Assembly (NCBI RefSeq): GCF_014654785.1
Contig: NZ_BNBD01000001.1
Coordinates: 186,001 to 250,000, forward strand
Reading direction: 5' to 3'
DNA length: 64,000 nucleotides
DNA from: Streptomyces mashuensis
Lineage (GTDB): Bacteria > Actinomycetota > Actinomycetes > Streptomycetales > Streptomycetaceae
The position numbers and the translations under genes were made by a program. Position 1 is the first letter of the stretch. Each line of letters starts with the position of its first letter. The notes beneath the pieces are model-generated. The model ran no database searches. It was not told the origin of the DNA and saw only the letters and a list, made by a program, of their open reading frames with translations. Of this stretch, positions 38,932 to 46,557 are shown piece by piece.

Positions 38932-40121
38932 ACCAGCACCTTCGCCAGCCGCCGCACGCCCTCCTCGATGACGTCCGGCGGATGCCCGGCGAACGACATC
39001 CGCAGCGTGGCCGCATCACCGGCACCGGCGAAGAACGGCTCGCCCGGCACGTACGCCACGTCGTGGGCCACCGCCTCCGGCAGCAGCGCCGTCGCGTCCC
39101 GCCCCTCCGGCAGCCGCACCCACACGAACATCCCGCCGTCCGGCCGGCTGACCGTGCTGCCCTGCGGCAGCACCCCCTCCAGCGCGCCCAGCATCGCCGC
39201 GCACCGCTCCCGGTACAGCGCCCGCGCCGGCACCAGCCGTGCGTCCAGGTCGTGTTCGGCCAGATACCGCGCCGCCACCGCCTGGTCGACGGTCGAACTG
39301 TGCAGGTCCAGCGCCTGCTTGGCGAGCACACAGGCCCGCCGCACCGCCGCCGGCGCGTGCAGCCAGCCCAGCCGCAGACCCGGCGCCAGCACCTTCGACA
39401 GGCTGCCCAGCAGCACCGTACGGTCGGCGGCCTCCTCCAGCGCCGCGATGCGCGGCAGGTGCTCGCCGCGGAACCGCAGCTCCCCGTACGGGTCGTCCTC
39501 GGCGATCCAGAAGCCGTGCTCCGCCGCCAGCCGGGCCACGGCCCGGCGGCGCTCCAACGGCAGCGTCTGCCCGGTCGGGTTCTGGAACGTGGGCACCAGG
39601 TACAGCAGCCGCGGCCGCTCCCGCTCCACGGCCTCCGCCAGCGCCGCCACGTCCACGCCGTGCCCGTCGGTGGGCACCGGCACCACCCGCGCGCCCGCCT
39701 GCCCGAAGCACTGGAGGGCCGCCAGGTACGTGGGCTGCTCCACCAGCACGGTGTCGCCGGGCTCCAGCAGCACCGCCGTCAGCAGCGTCAGCGCCTGCTG
39801 CGCCCCCGTGGTGATCAGCAGCCGGTCCGGGTGGGCGGCGAGGCCCTGCCCGGCCAGCCGTGCCGCGATCGCCTCGCGCAGCCGGGGGTCGCCGTCGGTG
39901 ACCGAGTACTGGAGCGCGCGGTACGGCTCGTCGGTGAGCACCTGGTCGTACATGGCGCGGATGCCGGTCACGTCGATGAGCTCCGACGCCGGCAGCCCGC
40001 CCGCGAAGGAGATCACCTCGGGCCGGGCCGTCAGCGCCAGGGCCTCCCGGATCACCGAGCTGCCGGCCGCCGCGGTCCGCCCGGCGAGCGCCGGCGGCGG
40101 CACCCGCACGCCGTCAGTCAT
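38928..40121 (-). CDS. PLP-dependent class I aminotransferase, last step of 2-oxoacid elongation
   Basis: A 397-residue fold-type I aminotransferase. The Schiff-base lysine is in LGSLSKVLAPGLRLGW, with AEDDPYGELRF and NPTGQTLP as supporting motifs. The sequence resembles the LysN/2-aminoadipate and MocR-catalytic group, which accept long or aromatic 2-oxoacids. It overlaps the dehydrogenase gene by 8 nt, so it is translationally coupled to it. Its expected role is conversion of the elongated 2-oxoacid to an L-amino acid, for example 2-oxo-4-phenylbutanoate to homophenylalanine. No helix-turn-helix is present, so it is not a MocR regulator. Enzyme class certain; substrate inferred from the operon. 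Confidence 0.9.
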   Translation of the reverse strand: MTDGVRVPPPALAGRTAAAGSSVIREALALTARPEVISFAGGLPASELIDVTGIRAMYDQVLTDEPYRALQYSVTDGDPRLREAIAARLAGQGLAAHPDRLLITTGAQQALTLLTAVLLEPGDTVLVEQPTYLAALQCFGQAGARVVPVPTDGHGVDVAALAEAVERERPRLLYLVPTFQNPTGQTLPLERRRAVARLAAEHGFWIAEDDPYGELRFRGEHLPRIAALEEAADRTVLLGSLSKVLAPGLRLGWLHAPAAVRRACVLAKQALDLHSSTVDQAVAARYLAEHDLDARLVPARALYRERCAAMLGALEGVLPQGSTVSRPDGGMFVWVRLPEGRDATALLPEAVAHDVAYVPGEPFFAGAGDAATLRMSFAGHPPDVIEEGVRRLAKVLV

Positions 40122-41154
40122 CGTTCCCCCTGGCCGCGACGCCGCGCTCCAGCAGCGCCAGCACCGCGTCCATGAACGACCGGGTGGTGCCCTTGCCGCC
40201 GAGGTCCGGCGTGGCCGCCTCGCCGCGCGCCGCCTCGTCCAGGCAGCGGCGCAGCAGGGCCGCCGGTGCGCCGTGCCCGGCGTGCTCCAGCAGCATGGCC
40301 AGCGACATCACCGTGGCGTACGGGTTGGCGATGCCCCGGCCCGCGATGTCGGGCGCGCTGCCGTGCACCGGCTCGAACAGGCCGATGCCCGTCTCGGGGC
40401 AGATGCTGGCGCTCGCCGCGAGGCCCAGGCCGCCCATCAGGGCGGCGCCGATGTCGCTGACGATGTCGCCGAACAGGTTCGACGCCAGCACGCCCTGGTA
40501 CGGCGACGGGTCGCGGACCAGGTGGTAGCAGAACGCGTCGACGTACTCCTCCGAGCCCTCCAGGCCGGGGAAGTCCTCCAGCTCGCGGCGGAACACCTCC
40601 TGCCACAGCCGGCCGGTGTTCGGCACCGCGTTGGCCTTGTGGACCAGCGTCACCTTCGTCCGGCCCGTGTCGCGCAGCCGGCCCAGGCAGTAGCGGACGA
40701 ACTTCTCGACCGTCTCCCGCGTGTACACGCACTCGTCGATCGCGACGCCGGTCCGGCCGCCCTGCGGCACCGTGCCGCCGACGCCCACGTACAGGCCCTG
40801 GGTGTTCTCGCGGAAGATGTCGATCACGCCGGTGGGCAGCGTCACGGGGCGGTGGTTGACGTACAGGTCGAGGCCGCGGCGCATGCCGAGCAGGATCTCG
40901 CGGCCGTGCGCCATGTCGGGGATGCGCGGGTCGCCCAGCGCCCCCAGGAGCACGGCGCCGTACTCCTTCGTCAGGCGCTCGATCGCCCCCTCGGGCAGGC
41001 CGACGCCGGTGCGCAGCCAGGTGTCCGCGCCCCAGTCGAGGACGTCGTGGGTGATGCCGAGGCCGTACGCCTCGTCGAGCAGCGTCAGGACGGGAAGGGC
41101 GGCGGGGACGACCTCCTGGCCGATGCCGTCGCCGGGAACGACTGCGATCCTCAT
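40114..41154 (-). CDS. Isopropylmalate/homoisocitrate dehydrogenase-like enzyme (HphB-like)
   Basis: A 346-residue beta-decarboxylating dehydrogenase. It shows the N-terminal PGDGIGQEV, the arginine-rich substrate region LLGMRRGLDLYVNHRP, the catalytic Lys in VHKANAVP, the metal aspartates around NLFGDIVSDI, and the nucleotide loop VHGSAPDIAGRGIANP. It would oxidise and decarboxylate a 3-substituted malate to the elongated 2-oxoacid with NAD+ reduction. ATG 41154 overlaps the aconitase stop by ATGA, and its own stop runs 8 nt into the aminotransferase. It could also be an ordinary LeuB, but the unusual synthase and fused isomerase beside it favour a dedicated pathway. Confidence 0.88.
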   Translation of the reverse strand: MRIAVVPGDGIGQEVVPAALPVLTLLDEAYGLGITHDVLDWGADTWLRTGVGLPEGAIERLTKEYGAVLLGALGDPRIPDMAHGREILLGMRRGLDLYVNHRPVTLPTGVIDIFRENTQGLYVGVGGTVPQGGRTGVAIDECVYTRETVEKFVRYCLGRLRDTGRTKVTLVHKANAVPNTGRLWQEVFRRELEDFPGLEGSEEYVDAFCYHLVRDPSPYQGVLASNLFGDIVSDIGAALMGGLGLAASASICPETGIGLFEPVHGSAPDIAGRGIANPYATVMSLAMLLEHAGHGAPAALLRRCLDEAARGEAATPDLGGKGTTRSFMDAVLALLERGVAARGNDD

Positions 41155-43157
41155 GCCTGCACCCGCGTCCCGAAGACGTCCTCGACGGAGGCGAGCCGGC
41201 CCGCGATGGCGGTGGCGGCCACCACGTAGGGCGAGGCCAGGTACACCCGGCCCGGGCCCGAACGACCGGGGAAATTGCGGTTCTGCGCGCTCACCGTGAC
41301 CTCGTCGGGGCGCTCGGAGACGCCCGGGCCCGCGTTGATGCACGCCCCGCAGGACGGCGGCAGGACGGTCACGCCGACCTCGCCGAACAGGTCCAGGTAG
41401 CCGCGGTCCGCCGCGTACGCCATCACGTCCTCGCTGCCGACCTGGATGTACGCCTGCACGCCGGCGGGCACCTTCAGGCCCCGGTCGCGGGCGAGCGCGA
41501 ACACGCTCGCGTACATGTCCATGTCGTACGCCTTGCCGCCGGTGCAGGAGCCGCCGTAGACCTTGTCGACCGTCACCTCCTCGCGCACCGTGGCCAGCGG
41601 CACGGAGTTGCGGGGGTCGCCGGGCAGGGCCACCATCGGCTCGATGCCGCCGAGTTCGAGGTCGACGACCGCGGCGTACGTGGCGCCCTCGTCGGAGCGG
41701 ACGGCGGTGCCGGTGGACGCGCCGGGGCCGCGGCGGGCCAGGTGGGCGTACGTGACCTCGTCCGGCTCGAACAGGGCGGTCATGCCGCCCGCCTCCACCG
41801 CCATGTTGCACAGGGTGGCGCGCTCGTCGAGGTTGAGGCCGGCGCTGCCGGGCCCGGTGAACAGGAGCACCTTGCCGAGGGTGCGGCTGCCCTGGATCTC
41901 CGGGTGCGCCAGCAGCGTCAGCATGACGTCCTTGGCGCACACGCCCTGCCGCAGCCCGCCCAGCAGGTTGACCTGGATGACGCCGGGCACCTTCACCAGG
42001 ATCTCCCGGTTGTACCAGGCGTTGGCGATGTCGGTGGCGCCCACGCCGAAGGCGAACGCGCCGACGGCACCGGCGGTGCAGGTGTGGCTGTCGGTGCCGA
42101 TGATGACGTCGCCGGGCCGGGCGACGTGCTCGACGATGTGGTTGTGGCAGATGGCGCGGCTGCCGCCGGTCTCGGCGGGGCCGACGAAGTTGCCGCCGCT
42201 CAGGGCCGCGAACTCCTGCTGCCGCCGGCCCAGCCCGTCGACGCGCGCGATCAGCTCGGGGCCGTTCGGGCGCCGCTCCAGCACCGAGGAGGCCAGCGAC
42301 AGGTGGTCCTGGAAGAACCAGCACGTCTCGGGCCGGGCGAGGGTGGCGTCGGTCCCGAACTGCTGGGTGAACATGCCCGCGGCCATGGGCGTCACGTACT
42401 CGTGCGAGAAGCGGACGTCGGTCTCGACGAAGTACGACTCGCCGACGCGGACGCTGCCGTCCTCCGGGCGCGGGTTGCGGGCCGACAGCCGGCTCTGGAC
42501 GATCTTCTCGACGGCGTTCAGCGGGCGCACCGCGTCGAACCGGGGCCGGATCGCCGAGCCCGCACGGTTGAAGCCGAACAGCCCGCCGCAGTCGATGATC
42601 GCGCGCTCGATGTCGTTGGCGCGCCGCGTGAACGCCTCCAGCGGCAGCTCCTCGCCGGCCAGCAGGGCGTCCAGGAGCGTGAAGTCGTCGCAGGTGACGA
42701 TGCCGACGTTGCGGCAGTTCTGCTCGTAGATCCGCTCGAAGGAGCGGGCGAAGACCACCTCGACGCCGGCGTACTTCTCGGCGTACACGGCGTGCTCGCG
42801 GGAGGAGCCGCAGCCCTTGGCCTCGCCGCTGACGATGATCTGCGGGGCGAACGCCTTGAGGGCGCCCTCGCCGACCGTCTTGCCGCGCAGCCCGAGGTAG
42901 GCGTAGTCGCCCAGCTTCTCGTCGTACCAGTAGCAGCACCAGCCGGGGATGATCTCGTCGGTGGAGATGTTGTTCATCAGCGGCTCGTGGAGCAGCTCCG
43001 CCGGGCCGCGGGTGCCGCTGCCGTCCAGCTGCGCGGCGAGCAGGTCCGCGTCGTCCGTGACGACCAGGACGTTGCCCCGCAGCCGGATGGTGCGTCCGCC
43101 GCCCCCGTCCGTCCCCGTCGCCCGGCCCGGCTCGCTCTGCTCACTCAGCTGTCGCAA
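41151..43157 (-). CDS. Fused aconitase-family isomerase, LeuD-like domain before LeuC-like domain (HphCD-like)
   Basis: A 668-residue single-chain 3-substituted-malate isomerase. Residues 25-190 are the small swivel (LeuD) domain with the substrate loop GCGSSREHAVYAEKY. The rest is the large LeuC domain, with cluster cysteines in IGTDSHTCTAG and in PPSCGACINAG, so a [4Fe-4S] cluster should form. Ordinary bacterial LeuC and LeuD are separate proteins, and in aconitase the swivel domain is C-terminal; here it leads. HphCD of homophenylalanine pathways is likewise a fused isomerase. The start is TTG 43157, preceded by AAGG and overlapping the synthase by 17 nt; no in-frame ATG or GTG is available near the conserved N-terminus. 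It would convert, for example, 2-benzylmalate to 3-benzylmalate. Confidence 0.88.
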   Translation of the reverse strand: MRQLSEQSEPGRATGTDGGGGRTIRLRGNVLVVTDDADLLAAQLDGSGTRGPAELLHEPLMNNISTDEIIPGWCCYWYDEKLGDYAYLGLRGKTVGEGALKAFAPQIIVSGEAKGCGSSREHAVYAEKYAGVEVVFARSFERIYEQNCRNVGIVTCDDFTLLDALLAGEELPLEAFTRRANDIERAIIDCGGLFGFNRAGSAIRPRFDAVRPLNAVEKIVQSRLSARNPRPEDGSVRVGESYFVETDVRFSHEYVTPMAAGMFTQQFGTDATLARPETCWFFQDHLSLASSVLERRPNGPELIARVDGLGRRQQEFAALSGGNFVGPAETGGSRAICHNHIVEHVARPGDVIIGTDSHTCTAGAVGAFAFGVGATDIANAWYNREILVKVPGVIQVNLLGGLRQGVCAKDVMLTLLAHPEIQGSRTLGKVLLFTGPGSAGLNLDERATLCNMAVEAGGMTALFEPDEVTYAHLARRGPGASTGTAVRSDEGATYAAVVDLELGGIEPMVALPGDPRNSVPLATVREEVTVDKVYGGSCTGGKAYDMDMYASVFALARDRGLKVPAGVQAYIQVGSEDVMAYAADRGYLDLFGEVGVTVLPPSCGACINAGPGVSERPDEVTVSAQNRNFPGRSGPGRVYLASPYVVAATAIAGRLASVEDVFGTRVQA

Positions 43158-44439
43158 TGATCTGCCTTATCTGTTCGTCGGTGAGGGGGCCACGGCTCGC
43201 CTTCGCCCTCGCCAGGACCTTCTTGAGGTACGTGGGGTTCTCGCTGTCGTAACCGTGCACCGTCAGCCAGTACTTGACGTTGTTGGTGCCGGACGCCTCG
43301 TCGACGAGCACTTCCTGCTCCCGGCCGAGCAGCCCGGCCGGGACGGCGGAGTACACCATGTCCTTCACGAGGGCGTTGCCCTTGCGGTGGGCCTTGAGGA
43401 TCGCCGAGGCGTGCACGCCGGCGCTGGTCTTGAAGACGTCCCGGCCCAGCGCCGGGTAGTTCTGCGGGATGCCGACGCCGAGGACGTCCGACGCGTACGC
43501 GGCGTAGGCGCGCAGCGCGTCGAGGTCGTACCGGCCGTGCCCGTCCAGGTGGCTGTTGACGATCAGCTGGTCCAGGGAGGCGTTGCCGGCGCGCTCACCG
43601 ATGCCGAGGATCGTGCCGTGCACCCGCTCGCAGCCCTCCGCGAGCGCGGTGAGCGAGTTGGCCAGGGCCAGGCCCCGGTCGTTGTGGCCGTGCCACTCGA
43701 AGCCCACCGGGTGCCCGCGGTCGGCGAAGTACGCCCGGGACCAGCGCAGGAGGGCCCGCGTGCCGGCCGGGACGGCCGCGCCCACGGTGTCGCACAGCGT
43801 CAGCCGTGCGGCGCCCGCCTCGATCGCCGCGTCGTAGACCCGGCCCAGCACCTCGGGGGTGCAGCGCACCGCGTCCTCCAGGACGAGCACGAACTCCGCG
43901 CCCTCGTGCCGGCAGGTGAGCGCCGCCTCGCGGACGTGCCGCTGGATGGTGGCGATGTCCCAGTCCTCGACGTACTGCCGGATGGGGCTGACGCCGATGA
44001 AGACGTACGCCTCCACGGGGACCTGGGCGCGCTGGGCGATCTCGCCGATGGCGTGGATGTCGGCGGGGTGGGTGCGGCCGGCGTAGCCGAGGGCCAGCGG
44101 ATGGCCCTGTGCGGCGACGTGCCGGGCCACTTCCACGCACTCCTGCACGGCGGCCGGGTCGGAGCCGGGGAAGCCGAGGTCGGCGGAGCGGACGCCGGCC
44201 CGGACCATGTGGTCGACCAGCGCGAGCTTCTCGTCGAGCGAGGGATTGCGGACGTTGGGGGCCTGGAGCCCGTCCCGTAACGTCTCGTCGAAGAAGACCC
44301 CGGTGAGAGCCCCTGGGCGGGCCGGGTGGGCCGGCACGTCCGGCGCCGGGCCGGCCGGGTCCGTGGCGGCCCCGGCGGTGTTCCAGTTGAACCAGATGTC
44401 GGCACCGATGTCGTCGTGCTGGCCGGTGGTGTCGTGCAC
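43141..44439 (-). CDS. Isopropylmalate/homocitrate/benzylmalate synthase-like enzyme (HphA-like), TTA-containing
   Basis: A 432-residue TIM-barrel synthase that would condense acetyl-CoA with a 2-oxoacid, opening the elongation pathway. Metal ligands are visible as D51 (DETLRDG) and H250-G-H252-N. The usual RDGEQ of LeuA is RDGLQ here, a substitution otherwise typical of lyases of this superfamily. The C-terminal leucine-sensing domain of LeuA is absent, so no leucine feedback is expected. With PheA close by, phenylpyruvate (giving 2-benzylmalate) is the best substrate guess; 2-oxoglutarate or branched 2-oxoacids remain possible. GTG 44439 follows GGGGAGG by 4 nt. Codon 54, inside the active-site motif, is TTA. 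It is the first gene of a four-gene coupled operon behind element B. Confidence 0.88.
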   Translation of the reverse strand: MHDTTGQHDDIGADIWFNWNTAGAATDPAGPAPDVPAHPARPGALTGVFFDETLRDGLQAPNVRNPSLDEKLALVDHMVRAGVRSADLGFPGSDPAAVQECVEVARHVAAQGHPLALGYAGRTHPADIHAIGEIAQRAQVPVEAYVFIGVSPIRQYVEDWDIATIQRHVREAALTCRHEGAEFVLVLEDAVRCTPEVLGRVYDAAIEAGAARLTLCDTVGAAVPAGTRALLRWSRAYFADRGHPVGFEWHGHNDRGLALANSLTALAEGCERVHGTILGIGERAGNASLDQLIVNSHLDGHGRYDLDALRAYAAYASDVLGVGIPQNYPALGRDVFKTSAGVHASAILKAHRKGNALVKDMVYSAVPAGLLGREQEVLVDEASGTNNVKYWLTVHGYDSENPTYLKKVLARAKASRGPLTDEQIRQIIATAE

Positions 44440-44458
44440 TCGACCTCCCCGTCAGGTG

Positions 44459-44484
44459 TCCGGCGGCGGGAAACCGCCGCCGGA
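44459..44484 (-). promoter_or_regulatory. GC-rich leader hairpin before the HphA-like gene
   Basis: A perfect 11-bp stem (44459-44469 with 44474-44484) with a 4-nt loop lies between the shared hairpin and the ribosome site of the synthase gene. Together they make a two-hairpin leader. No U tract follows, so plain attenuation is not proven. Copy A of the element lacks this second hairpin. Confidence 0.55.
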
Positions 44485-44504
44485 GGCACGCAGAACCTTC
44501 AGAC

Positions 44505-44600
44505 GTACGGCTACCCGCACCACGAAGGTGCGGGTAGCCGTACTCCTTCATCCTTGATCGGACACCCGGCCGTGGGCAAGGAGTTTCCCAGGGAGGAAAA
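44505..44600 (-). promoter_or_regulatory. Conserved promoter plus 5' hairpin element, copy B (chain-elongation operon)
   Basis: This copy matches 31322-31418 in order and spacing: TTGCCC (44579-44574), an 18-nt spacer, AAGGAT (44555-44550), and a hairpin whose edge at 44543 is the predicted transcript start. The stem here is a perfect 17 bp (44505-44521 with 44527-44543, arm GTACGGCTACCCGCACC) with a 5-nt loop. The GGAAAC and TCCTCCC blocks further upstream are shared too. The hairpin ends 65 bp before the synthase start. Confidence 0.82.
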
Positions 44601-44636
44601 AGACCAGCTCAGCAGCGCTCAGGGGGAGTTGGGGGC

Positions 44637-45773
44637 TCAGTCGGGGGTGCCGGTCGAGCCGGGGGTGAGCATCGCGCGCAGCCGCTCGGCCGAGGCGTCC
44701 CACGACCACTCCTTCGCCACCCAGCGGCGGCCCGCCGCGCCCATCGCCGCCCGGTCCGGCGACGTGAGCATGCGGACGACGGACCGGGCGACGGCGGCCA
44801 CGTCACGGCCGTCGACCACCGCGCCCGTCTCGCCGTCGAGGACGGTGTCCGGCGCCCCGCCGGAGTCACCGGCGATCACCGGCAGGCCGCTCGCCGCGGC
44901 CTCCAGGAACACGATGCCGAGGCCCTCCGCCTCCAGCCCCGCCTTGCGGGTGCGGCAGGGCATGGCGAAGACGTCGGCGAGGGCGTAGTGCCGCGCGGTC
45001 GCGGCGTGGTCCATGCCGCCGGCGAAGACCACCGACCCGGGCGCCTGCGCCCGGGCCAGCCGGCGCAGCCGCTGCTCGGCCGGGCCCCGGCCCACGATCA
45101 GCAGGGCCGCTTCGGGCACCACTCTGCGGATGTGCGGCATCGCCCGGATCAGCGTGTCCTGGCCCTTGCGGGTCACCAGCCGGGACACGCACAGCACGAC
45201 CTTCCGGTCCCGCAGCCCGTACCGGTCGCGCAGTTCCCGCAGGGCGTCCTCGTCGGGGTCGGGGCGGAACGCGTCGGCGTCCACGCCGGGCACCAGCCGG
45301 CTCAGCCGGGCGTGCGGCCCCAGGGCGGGGGCGATGCGGGCGCGGGTGTACTCGCCGAGGTAGGTGACGACGTCGACGTGGTCGCCCACGCGGCGCAGGA
45401 GCTGCCGGGCCAGGGGAGTGCGGGCCCACCAGATCTCGTGGCCGTGCGTGGTGGCGACCATCTGCCGGATGCCGCCGCGGCGCAGTGCGGGCGCCATGGC
45501 GGCCAGCGGCGCCGCGGCGCCGAACCAGACGCGGTCGCAGCCGTATTGGCGCGCGATGCGCAGCGCCCGCGCCGTGACGCGGCGGGTCGGCAGCAGGGTG
45601 CGGGAGGGGTCGCGTATGACGGGGAAGTCCAGCGTGGCGTCGTACGCCTCCGCGCCGGGCTCGCCGGAGGTGTAGACGACGACGTCCGGCAGGCGGACGG
45701 CCATGGCGTGGACGAAGGTCTCGATGCCGCCCTGACGGGGCGGGAAGTCGTTGGTGATGATCAGCGTGCTCAT
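44637..45773 (-). CDS. GT4 glycosyltransferase, PimB'-like mannosyltransferase
   Basis: A 378-residue GT-B enzyme. The N-terminus ITNDFPPRQGGIETFVHAMA and the GLEAEGLGIVFLEAAASG acceptor-phosphate motif are those of actinobacterial PimB' and MgtA, which transfer mannose from GDP-mannose to phosphatidylinositol mannosides. It has no signal peptide and should act on the cytoplasmic face of the membrane. It ends 37 bp before the beginning of element B, so it is not part of the elongation operon. I would treat it as the right-hand boundary of the peptide cluster, although glycosylation of the peptide cannot be excluded (mannopeptimycin-type products are mannosylated). A housekeeping role in envelope lipids is more likely. 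Confidence 0.85.
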   Translation of the reverse strand: MSTLIITNDFPPRQGGIETFVHAMAVRLPDVVVYTSGEPGAEAYDATLDFPVIRDPSRTLLPTRRVTARALRIARQYGCDRVWFGAAAPLAAMAPALRRGGIRQMVATTHGHEIWWARTPLARQLLRRVGDHVDVVTYLGEYTRARIAPALGPHARLSRLVPGVDADAFRPDPDEDALRELRDRYGLRDRKVVLCVSRLVTRKGQDTLIRAMPHIRRVVPEAALLIVGRGPAEQRLRRLARAQAPGSVVFAGGMDHAATARHYALADVFAMPCRTRKAGLEAEGLGIVFLEAAASGLPVIAGDSGGAPDTVLDGETGAVVDGRDVAAVARSVVRMLTSPDRAAMGAAGRRWVAKEWSWDASAERLRAMLTPGSTGTPD

Positions 45774-45819
45774 GAGGACACCGGTGTTTCGGTCGTGAAG
45801 GGCGGAAGATCGGGGGGTG

Positions 45820-46557
45820 TCAGGCCGTGAACAGGTAGTTGCGGCAGTCGTCGCCGACGTGGGGCGCCTCGGTCCAGCGGCCCCGGTGCCACCGGCGCAT
45901 CCGGTAGCCGTACGCCCGCAGGTGGCGCACGACGTCCGCGGGCCGCGCGCCGTACTTGTCCAGGTGCCGGCCCTCCACCTCCAGCAGGAGGGAGGGGCGG
46001 TGCCGCAGCAGGGTCTCGCGCGCCCCGGTCAGTACCGCGAGCTCGGCGCCCTCCACGTCGGCCTTGACGAAGCCGACCTTCTCCAGGCCCGCCGCCTCCA
46101 CCAGCTGGTCGAGGGTGCGGACGGACGTGGGGACGGAACGGGCGGCACGGAACTCGGCGTTGGGGCCGGGCCCGTCGGCTCCCTCGGTGAGGTAGGCGCG
46201 GCCGTGGACGGGCGTGCCGTGGCGCAACGGCAGGCTCAGCGTGGACCGGCCGGGGCGGGCGCCGAGCGCCGTGTGGTGCACCACCACATTGGCGCAGCCC
46301 AGGGCACGCGAGGCGAGCCGCAGCCAGCGGGCGGGCCCGGGCAGCGGCTCGACGCTGTGCACCTGCCCGGCGGGGCCGACCAGCGAGGACAGCGTCCAGG
46401 TGTACAGCCCGTACTCGGCGCCCACGTCGAGGCAGACGTCACCGGGCCGCACCACGGCGGAAAGCCCGGCCACCTCGTCCTCGACGAACGGCAGCCGGGG
46501 CGCGGCCCAGCGCAGCGCACCGGCTACGGCACCGGTGCGCAGCGCGCGAGGGGTCAC
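45820..46557 (-). CDS. FkbM-family SAM-dependent methyltransferase
   Basis: A 245-residue methyltransferase. SAM-binding motif I is DVCLDVGAEYGLYTW, and the FkbM acidic block is EKVGFVKADVEGAELAVLTG followed by LLLEVEGRHL. FkbM proteins O-methylate sugars or polyketide hydroxyls. GTG 46557 overlaps the upstream membrane-protein gene by GTGA and has GGAGGA upstream, so the two genes are coupled. Together with the GT4 gene they look like a small glycoconjugate locus. No substrate can be assigned. Confidence 0.85.
   Translation of the reverse strand: MTPRALRTGAVAGALRWAAPRLPFVEDEVAGLSAVVRPGDVCLDVGAEYGLYTWTLSSLVGPAGQVHSVEPLPGPARWLRLASRALGCANVVVHHTALGARPGRSTLSLPLRHGTPVHGRAYLTEGADGPGPNAEFRAARSVPTSVRTLDQLVEAAGLEKVGFVKADVEGAELAVLTGARETLLRHRPSLLLEVEGRHLDKYGARPADVVRHLRAYGYRMRRWHRGRWTEAPHVGDDCRNYLFTA

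Noticed and set aside
44380..44551. Possible leader peptide starting MKEYGYPHLRG just before the elongation operon
   Set aside because: It is encoded by the hairpin arms themselves. In copy A the equivalent frame stops after five codons, and there is no early stop or run of regulatory codons here. The hairpin, not a peptide, is conserved.
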